Shown here: positions 56,438-64,000 of the stretch, piece by piece
Layout of the letters: each line of letters starts with the position of its first letter
How positions within the stretch are numbered: position 1 is the stretch's first letter
Origin: Notamacropus eugenii
Taxonomy: Eukaryota > Chordata > Mammalia > Diprotodontia > Macropodidae
DNA length: 64,000 bases
Reading direction: 5' to 3'
Assembly: GCF_028372415.1 (NCBI RefSeq)
Contig: NC_092878.1
Span: forward strand, 73,413,251-73,477,250
Position numbers and translations under genes: made by a program
Notes under the pieces: generated by a model
Seen by the model: the letters and a program-made list of their open reading frames with translations, nothing else
Databases searched by the model: none
What the model was told of the DNA's origin: nothing

Positions 56438-57335
56438 TTTTTAAATTGTTATTCTTGTTTTGTTATTAATTTGTTTTCAACATTCACTTCCACAAGACTT
56501 TGAGTTCCAAATTTCCTTTCCATCTCTTCCCTCCCCCACCCTAAGATGGTGCATTCTGATGTCTACTTCTCCTTATCTACCTGCCCTTCTATCACCCAGA
56601 TCTTCTATCACCCCAGCCCTCCCATTCTCTTCTCTCTTACTTTCTTGTAGGGCAAGATAGATTTCTATACTTCGTTGCCTGTATATCATTTTTCCCATTT
56701 GCATGTAAAAATACTTTATTTTTAAAATTTGAATTCCAAATTCTCTCCCTTCTTCCCTCTCTACCCTCCCTCACTGAAAAGGCAAGCAATTTGATATAGG
56801 TCATAGGTGTGTAATTATGCAAAACATTTCCGTAATAGTCATGTTGTGAAAGACTATATTTCCCTCTATCCTATGCCACTCTCTATTCTCTTCTCTCCTT
56901 TGACCCTGTCCCTCCTCAAAAGAATTTGCTTCTGATTATGCCTCCTGCCCCCATTTGCCCTCTTTACTTTCACCCCTACTTCTCCCGTTCACCCTTACTT
57001 TCCTGTAGGGTAAGATAGGCTTTCATATCCAATTGAGTGTGTATATTATTCTCTCCTTAATCCAAATTTAATAAGAGAAAGTTTGACTCCATCTCACCCA
57101 CCCCTCTTCTTTCCCCCCACTGCAAAGGTTTTTTCTTGCCTCTTATAAATGGAATAATTTACACTATTCTGTCCCTCCCTTTATCCTTCCTCTGATCAAT
57201 TACTCTCTCCCCTTTAATTTTAGTTTTTAGATGTCATGCCTTCATACTAAACTCACTTTGTGCCATCTATGTACATATATATTGCTTCCAACTACCCTCA
57301 TACTGTTCAAGGCCTTATGGGTTATAGATTTCTTC
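56438..57335 (-). mobile_element. HAL1-like element C, 3' part (interrupts ancient L1)
   Basis: It opens with the T-rich tail and the block 'caacattcacttccacaagac', then the pyrimidine-rich 3' region to 'catactgttcaaggccttatggg'. It breaks at about 57320-57335 because another HAL1 (57336-60055) has inserted. It resumes at 60056. ccaaagaggttgttctc (56421-56437) and ccaaaagaggttagtctc (62134-62151) look like its target-site duplication in the ancient L1. Confidence 0.75.
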
Positions 57336-58286
57336 TTTATTTTTTCTCCATTTTTGTTAAATATGTTTATTTTCAATTTTCAACATTCACTCCCACAAAA
57401 CTGAATTTTAAATTTTCTCCTCAGGCCCCTTACCCAAAGCAAGACAGCATGTGTTCTCATTACACTTTCCTCCAATTTTCTCTCCCTTCTATCATCCACT
57501 CTCCTTTTAATCCTTTCCCTTCTGTTTTCCTGTAGGGCAAGATTGATTTTTATGTCCTACTGCGTATGTATCATTTCCTAGTAGCATTTAAAAACAATTT
57601 TTAGCTTTCATTTTCAAAGTATTGAGTTGCACACTCTCTCCCTTCCCCTCTCCCTATCCATTCTCATTGAGGAGCCAAGCAATTCGATGTAGGTTAAACA
57701 TGTGTAGTCATGCAAAACACTTCCATAACAGTCATATTGTAAAAAACAATATTTCCCTCTATCTTATCTTGCCCTCCATTTATTCTGTTCTCTCCTTTGA
57801 CATCCCTCTAAGAAACTATTTTCTTCTAATTAACCCTTCCCACAATCCGGTGTCCTTTCTATTATCCCCCCTTCTCTTATGCCCTTCCCCTCTACCTTCC
57901 TGTGGTGTAAGATAAACTTCCATACATAACTGAGTGTGTACGTTATTCCCTCTTAAAAATAAATGCAATAAAACTAAGATTCACTTATTTTCTCTCATCT
58001 TTCCCTTCTTTCCCTCCCTTATAAAAGCTCTTTCTTGCCTCTTTTATGTGAGATGATTTACTACATTCAATGCCTCCCTTCCCCTTTATTCTAGTATATT
58101 CCTCTCAACATTTAATTTATTTCAGCTGTCTCTCCATGCATGTATATGTATACATGCACATTATATGTATATATGCAAACACACATATATACATATATGC
58201 ATTATGTACATATATGTGTGTATATGTGTGTATATAAATATATGTGTATATGTAAAATATGTGTAAATATGTATATGTATGTGTAT

Positions 58287-58368
<82 letters not shown>

Positions 58369-60055
58369 CCTCCAGCCATCCTAATACTGAGAAAGGTCTC
58401 ATGAGTTACAAATATTTTTCCATGTCAGGAGCAGTTCAGTTTTATTAAATCCCTTATGATAAACACTTTCCTGTTTACCTTTTCATGTTTCTCTTAATTC
58501 TTGTATTTTTAAGTCAAACTTTCTATTCAGGGGTGGTGTTTTTAACTGTAATGCTTGGAAGTCCTCCATTTACATGACATTCCCTTATTTCTCCTGAAGT
58601 ATTATACTCAGTTTTGTTGGGTGGGTGATTTTGGGTTTTAATCCTATGTCCTTGGACCTCTGGAATATCATACTCCAAGTCCTCTGATCCCTTAGTGTAG
58701 AAGCAGCTAAATCTTTTGTTATTTTGATTGAGTTTCCATAATATTAGTGTTATTTCTTTCTGGCTGCTTGTAATATTTTCTCCTTGAATTGGGAACTCTG
58801 GAATTTAACTACAATATTCCTAATAATTTTCTTTTGGAATCTCTTTCAGGAGGTGATTGGTGGATTTTTTCCATTTCTATTATACCCTCTATTTCTAAAA
58901 CCATTAGGGCAGTTTTCCTTGCTAATTTCGTTTAAGGTGATGTCTCAGTTCTTTTATTGATCATAGCTCTCAGGTATTCCAATAATTTTTATATGATCAC
59001 TCCGGGATCCGTTTTCAAGGCTATTGTTTTTTCCACTGAGATAGTTAACATTTTCTTCTATTTGTTTCACTCTTATGGTTTTCTTTTATAATTTCCTGAT
59101 TTCTCATAAAATCATTAGCTTTCATTTCCTCCATTCTAATTTTTAAGGAATTATTTTTTTTCAGCGAGGTTTTGAACTTCTTTTTTCCATTTGGCCAATT
59201 ATTCTTTTTAAGTCGTTTTTGTCCTCATCAGCTTTTTAGGCCTCCTTTGCCATAGAGTTAATCAAATTCTAAGGCTGCTATTTTCTTCAGCATTTTGGGG
59301 GGTTTCCTTTAGCAAGTTGTTGACTCATTTTTCATGATTTTCTTGTATCAATCTCATTTTTCTTTCCAAATTTTCCTATGCTTCTCTTATTTGATTTCCA
59401 AAACCTTTAGTGAGTTCTTCCATTGCCTAAGTCCAATTCATATTGTTCTTAGATTGTTTGAATGCAGGAACTTTGGCTTTGTTGTCTTCTCCCAGTTTTA
59501 TATTTTTACCTTTCTTGTCATCAGTGATGTAATAAAATACCTCTTCATCAAGTAAATAAGAATCCATACTCCGTTTTTTTTTTTCCGTTTGGTCATTTTT
59601 CCAGCTAATTACTTGACTTTTGAGCTCTTTGGTATATGGAGGACTCCAGAAGCAGCTTACTCTTCTACAGTGGCTGTCACCACCCTGGGGTTACAGCCAG
59701 GGTCATGCTTGGGCTGGACCAAGTTCTCCTCTCATCCAAGTGAGATACACTTCCCACTGACCTTCTATGCTGTCTTCAGCATTGGTTGGTTGGGAAGACT
59801 GCAAAAGACTGCCCCAACTCTGTTTGTGCTGGCACAGTCCATTCCACACTGTTCTTCACTCCCACTCAAATGCAATAAACCCTTGTTGTCAATCATCCAG
59901 ATTATCTTGGGCTAGAAATTTGCTTCAATGTATCATTTTGTGGCTTCTGCTGCTTTAGAAGTTGTTTAGAGTCATTTTCATAGATTTTTTTTTTGAGTAA
60001 TTTAGCTGGAGATCTGTAGTAGGTCACTGCTTCTATTCTGCCATATTGGCTCTGA
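57336..60055 (-). mobile_element. HAL1-like element D, full length, inside element C
   Basis: It has the same order as element C: tail and 'caacattcactcccac' block, pyrimidine-rich 3' region, (TATG)n/(TA)n (58138-58367), ORF1 relic (about 58490-59270), and 5' UTR ending 'ctgccatattggctc' (sense gagccaatatggcag, the L1-type start) at about 60053. atttcttcttt (57327-57337) against atttcatcttt (60058-60068) is a plausible duplication. No ORF2. The ORF1 is too broken for any long frame. Confidence 0.75.
58138..58367. repeat. (TATG)n / (TA)n microsatellite
   Basis: About 140 bases of interrupted TATG/TGTG units, then about 75 bases of pure TA ending at 58367. Confidence 0.97.
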
Positions 60056-62133
60056 AAATTTCATCTTTCCATGTAGGATTGTAAACAGTTTAATTTTAAT
60101 AAGTCCTTTATGATTTTTCTTTCCTGTTTACCTTTTCATGTTTCTCTGGAGTTATATATTTGAAAGTCAAATATTCTATTCAGCTTTCGTCTTTTCATCA
60201 AGAATGCTTGAAAGTCCTTTATTTCATTGGATGTCAATTTTTCTCTTGAAGTATTACACACAGTTTTGCTGGGTAGATTAGTATTGGTTTTAATCCTACA
60301 TCCTTTGACATCTGGAATATCATATTCCAAGTCCTCAGATTCTTTAACATAAAAATGGCTGAATATTGTTTTATCCTGATTGGGTTTCCACAATACTCGA
60401 AATGTTTCTTCTGGACTGCTTGCAATATTTTGTCCTTCACCTGATAACTCTGTAATTTGGCTATAATATTTCTAGGAATTTTCCTTTGGGGATCTCTTTT
60501 AGGAGGTGATAGGTGGATTCTTTCCATTTCTATTTTGCCCTCTTGTTCTAGAATATCAAGGTAGTTTTCTCTGATAATTTCTTGAAAGATAATGTCCAGT
60601 CTGTTTTTGTGATCACGGCTTTAAAAGGCAGTGCAATAATTTTTAAATTATCTCTACTAAATCTGTTTTCCAGGTCAGTTATTTTTCCAATGAGATATTT
60701 CACATTTCTACTCTTTTTTTTCTTTCTTTTCCTCCTATTTGTTTCATTCTTTGGGTTCTGTTTTTATAATATCTTGATTTCTCGTGAATTCATTATCTTC
60801 CATCTCCTCCATTCTAATTTTTAGGGAATTATTTTCTTCAGTTAGCTTTTGGATCTCATTTTCCATTTGGTCAACTCTGTTTTGTAAGACCTTCTTCTCC
60901 TCATTGGCTTTTTCGATCATTTTTGCTATCTGAGTTGGTCTATTTTTAAGGTGTTATTTTCTTCAACATTTGCAGGGGAGAGGCCTCCTTTAGGAAGGTG
61001 TGTACTTGTTTTTCATCAACTTCTTGCATCACTCGCATTCTTTTTCCTCTACTTCTCTTATGTGATTTTCAAAATCATTTCTGATCCCTTCGATGGCTTG
61101 AGCTCACTTCTTATTTTTCTCGGGGGCTTTGAATGTGCATGCTTTGACTTTTTTTCTTCTTTCTGTATGTTGCGATCTTCTCTGTCACCAAAGTAAGATT
61201 CTATAGCGTGAGGTTTGCTTTTGGATGTGGTTGTTTTGTTTTTTACTCCTCCCATTTTCCCAGCCAATTACTTGGCTTGTTGTAAAGGTAGAACTCTGCT
61301 TCCATTATGGGGGGTGAACTGTCCCTAGCTTCAGGCTTTTCTCCAGCTCTTTTGTGGAGTTACTTTCAGAAATGCTTATAGGATCTATAAATTTTGAGTT
61401 CTTCCAAGATGTAATGATCAAAGAAGTTGTATTTAATCCTTTCTTGACCTCTTCTCTGGCGTGTGAGTGACCACAAGCACTCTTTTCTGCTTTGGACCTT
61501 TGAGAAGGATTCCTTCTCCACAGCCACCACAAGCTCCACCACATCAGCACTCTTTCTTACACCAGAACCATCACCCCGGACTGTGACCCAGATCCAAGCA
61601 GGTTACAGTACAAAAATCCCACCTGGGTAAGAGAAAAGAGATCCTTGCAATCCCCCTCTGACTAGCCCCTCAACTCCTACCCTATCTCTGGGTCAGAAGC
61701 TCTGGAAGCATTTGCCATTTCCACTGAAGCTGCTGCCCTGGAACTATGGCTAGACTGGTCTCCTCTGTCACCTAGGTTCAATACACCTTTCCTATTGACC
61801 TTCAAAGCTGTTTGTGTCATTTCTGGGTTTAGAATTATGTAACCCATCACAATTGCCAGTTATTCAGTTCCTGGAGGATTTCTCCAGATCTGCTGGGAGG
61901 GGGTGGGGGGAAGTTTGTACCTATGTGCTCCTCTCCCAACCTGGTGCAATAGACCTTTCCCTATCTACCTTCCAGGTTATCTTAGGCTGGAAATTTGTTT
62001 CACTCTGTCGTTTTGTGGGTTCTCAAGTTCTAAAACATTTTTACAATTATTTTTATGAGTATTTGGAGGGGTTTGAGGGAGAACTCAAGCAAGCCCCTGC
62101 TTTTACTCCTCTATATTGGTTTTGCCTATGTCT
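60056..62133 (-). mobile_element. HAL1-like element C, remainder (ORF1 and 5' UTR)
   Basis: It resumes in the 3' region at 'catctttccatgtaggattg'. The ORF1 relic is 60136-61267, and the 5' UTR runs to about 62120, ending 'ctcctctatattggttttgcc' (sense: accaatatagaggag, a worn L1-type start). The ancient L1 resumes directly afterwards. Confidence 0.75.
60136..61267 (-). pseudogene. HAL1 C ORF1 relic
   Basis: The N-terminus at 61267 reads MAGKMGGVKNKTTTSKSK, then HAIESYFGDREDRN, matching the IESFYGDKDQ stretch before the coiled coil in the full-length L1s. The RRM and C-terminal parts are in the frames 60527-60234 (MERIHLSPPKRDPQRKIP, LQSYQVKDKILQA) and 60393-60136 (LEYDIPDVKGCRIKTNTNLP, NRIFDFQIYNSRE). 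Frameshifts separate them. Confidence 0.85.
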
Positions 62134-62499
62134 CCAAAAGAGGTTAGTCTCAAAAGGAAATGCTTCATGTTCACTAAGTATTTTAGCAAAAATTTATGTG
62201 GAAGCATAGAATCAGAAGCAAAGTACCTCATCAACTGGAGAAGATGAAATAATATTTTGTACTTGAATGTAATGCAATTTTACTGCATTATAGGAAAAGA
62301 CAAATATAATAAATATAGAAAAGCATGAAAATTTACATTAATTACATTGCCAAGTAAGCAGATCCAAGGGGAAAATATATTTACTATGACTATAATAACA
62401 TAAATGGAAAGAAAAAACAACCAAATCAAAATGATTTGGTCAAAATACAAAAGAAAAAGACGTCTTCCGAAATGAGATATTAAAAAGTTCTTGCACACT

Positions 62500-62551
62500 T
62501 ACACACACACACAGACATGCACACACACACACACCATACCACACACACACA
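62500..62551. repeat. (CA)n microsatellite, interrupted
   Basis: CA runs broken by 'gacatg' and 'cataccaca'. Confidence 0.93.
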
Positions 62552-62729
62552 TTTGAAGAAGCAAAGGAGACATGTTGGTCTGGAGAACTGCATAAAATGC
62601 CTGAGTTTTTTTCTTTTCTTTTCTTTCTTTATATGTTGATTTGATTTTCTGATTTTTGTCTATTTCTTCTTACAAACAAAATAAAAACAAAAGGAAACTT
62701 TATTATATAAGTGATGATTCCTTTAGATG

Positions 62730-62775
62730 AGGAAGAGGAAGAGGAGAAGCAAGAGGAGGAGGAGGATAGACATCT
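62730..62775. repeat. (GAA/GAG)n purine tract
   Basis: 'gaggaagaggaagaggag' then 'aagaggaggaggagg'. Confidence 0.9.
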
Positions 62776-62954
62776 AAAAGATGCAAAAAAGATTAACACA
62801 AATAAAGTTACAGATATAGTTTGGGAGCTAGGTCACTTGTAAAGGTACTACCATCTCTGAAGGTGTACCCAAGGCATGGTGGTGCTATCAGTTGGGACAT
62901 GTATCATAACCAGTGGAAAATGAAAACAAACAAGATGCAGCTTTTGCTGCAACT

Positions 62955-63085
62955 GATCAATGAGCTTTTATAGATATTTATTATATATTCAGGATGATGC
63001 AAGGTACTGGTGATATAAAGAAAAACCTGAAACAATCCCTGTCCTCAAAGACTTTCAATATGTTAAAAGGATAGTGAGAGAAACA
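62955..63085 (-). repeat. L2 LINE 3'-end fragment
   Basis: 'gagcttttatagatatttatt', 'gatgatgcaaggtactggtgatataaag' and 'cctgtcctcaaagactttcaat' fit a reversed L2 tail. Confidence 0.55.
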
Positions 63086-63164
63086 TTTGCTTATACGTGC
63101 AGATGAAAATGTTCAATTAGTTTTTTTGTGTGTAACAATTTTTTTCTTCTTATTTCACTGACAT

Positions 63165-63335
63165 AAAAAATTACCACTGAGGAAATTCCCTCTACCAATG
63201 TAGACGTGTTCTTTCCACACAATTTAAGAGCTTTGAGAGTTGTGTGGCAGAATCAAGGGGTCAAGGGACTTCTGGTGTCACATCTCCAGTATGTGTTAGA
63301 GGGAGATTTTGAACCCAGCTCTTCCTGATTTCATT
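63165..63335 (-). repeat. CORE-SINE-like repeat (same family as 39055)
   Basis: 'cactgaggaaattccctctacc', 'aatgtagacgtgttctttcc', then 'gtcacatctccagtatgtg' and 'gaacccagctcttcctga'. The order is the same as at 39055-39245. Confidence 0.55.
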
Positions 63336-63349
63336 CATCTTTATATATA

Positions 63350-64000
63350 CTTAGATGGTTGGTTTTTGTCCTTTGTCTTTCAGGAGGACCAAAATGACGT
63401 CACCATTGGAAAGTGAAATTTCCTTGTGTATCACTGTGGCTAATCAGACCAATACGAGCTCGGAATGCCCTTCCCCAGGTTGGGCACAGATAGTCCATTT
63501 GAATATTTGGGGTGGACATCCCAAATTTGCGCTCAATTCTGCTTTGCTCAAAGAGCACAGCACCTTTCCTTATGTAGGCATGCCATGCTGCACGGTCCTG
63601 TGCCGGTGCACACAGCCAAATACAAAGTTCTTGAGAGAGACCTTGAAAGTGTCCATGTGTCGTTTCTTCTGGCCACTATGTGGTCGCCTGCCCCATGCAA
63701 GTTCTCCATGAAATAGACTTTGGCAAGTGAACATTTTGCATTCGAACAACGTAGCTAGCCCATCGGAGTTGCACTCTTTGAAATATAGTTTGCATACTTG
63801 GCAGTTCAACTCGAGCAAGGACTTCAGTGTCTGGTACCTTATCATGCCAGGCGATCCTCAAAATCTTCCTAAGACAGTTCAAACAGCTATTCAGTTTCCT
63901 GGCGTGGCACTGGTAGACAGTCCATGTTTCACAACCATATAACAATGAGTTCAGCATAATGGCTCTGTAGACCTTCAGTAGGGTAGTCAGTCGAAAACCT
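63350..64000 (-). mobile_element. RTE-like LINE, 3' end, truncated by window edge
   Basis: Minus strand: the frame 63957-63676 reads LLYGCETWTVYQCHARKLNS, CLRKILRIAWHDKVPDTEVL and QLRWASYVVRMQN, the C-terminal end of an RTE-type reverse transcriptase. A frameshift near 63720 moves the continuation (LFHGELAWGRRPHSGQKKRH, TFKVSLKNF) to the frame 63845-63570. The 3' UTR tail is at 63362-63420. The 5' part lies beyond the window. It is not L1: it has no L1 Cys-rich block. Confidence 0.8.

Larger units (their letters stand above)
62134..62830 (+). mobile_element. Ancient L1, part 2 (ORF2 C-terminus and 3' UTR)
   Basis: It starts at the duplicated 'ccaaaagaggttagtctc' and continues the ORF2 relic from 56437: 'caaaaatttatgtggaagc', 'cctcatcaactggagaag', 'aatgcaattttactgcatta' align with the FIAAL..., PSIGEW... 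and NVMEYYCAI segments of the full-length copy. The 3' UTR follows with a (CA)n (62500-62551) and a purine tract (62730-62775). The right end is uncertain. Confidence 0.65.

Noticed and set aside
58140..58448. Open frames of 60-100 codons rich in Tyr and Ile on both strands (also 49030-49298, 51069-51251)
   Set aside because: They are translations of TATG/TA microsatellites and have no protein character.

Overview
The window is vertebrate, and almost certainly marsupial, non-genic DNA. It is AT-rich and has no bacterial-type gene organisation. I found no intact host gene. The recognisable content is interspersed repeats: L1 retrotransposons of a marsupial-type family, ORF1-only half-L1 (HAL1-like) elements, SINEs with the marsupial-type 'cacctagctg' and 'agtcggacatgactgaa' signatures, MIR and L2 relics, an RTE-like LINE cut by the right edge, and two processed pseudogenes. 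Family names come from recognising consensus-like motifs by eye; no database was searched.

Layout. 1-3774: single-copy-like DNA with a SINE, MIR and L2 fragments and a long (GA)n. 3775-21868: a deep nest, all on the minus strand. A HAL1-like element was hit by a riboflavin kinase (RFK) processed pseudogene. That retrocopy was hit by an old L1, and the old L1 by a younger full-length L1 (8830-15793, perfect 16-bp target-site duplication). A second HAL1 (17913-20545, itself carrying a SINE) sits in the same host HAL1. 22195-29145: a full-length plus-strand L1 with a perfect 13-bp target-site duplication, the best preserved element here. ORF1 has one early nonsense codon. ORF2 has one nonsense codon and one frameshift, with endonuclease, reverse transcriptase and Cys-rich motifs all visible. 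29159-46950: mostly single-copy-like DNA with SINE, MIR, L2 and hAT-like relics, simple repeats and a GAPDH processed pseudogene (43570-44460). 46950-54612: a plus-strand HAL1 and a second HAL1 fragment split by an L1 with the inverted-5'-end structure typical of twin priming, then an older L1 3' end. 54870-62830: a second nest, with an ancient plus-strand L1 ORF2 interrupted by a minus-strand HAL1, itself interrupted by another full-length HAL1. 62831-64000: L2, a CORE-SINE-like repeat and the 3' end of an RTE-like LINE.

How it fits together. L1 enzymes (ORF2p endonuclease and reverse transcriptase) can account for nearly everything: L1 copies, ORF1-only HAL1 copies, mRNA retrocopies (RFK, GAPDH) and, through RTE- or L2-like relatives, the SINEs. 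The insertion order can be read directly from the interruptions. The main novelties are structural: four-level nesting, two near full-length L1s in opposite orientation about 6.4 kb apart, an L1 family with a roughly 560-bp purine-rich inter-ORF spacer that resembles the HAL1 3' region, and ORF1 coiled coils that differ between old and young copies by whole 14-residue (two-heptad) units. I saw nothing resembling an undescribed cellular system.
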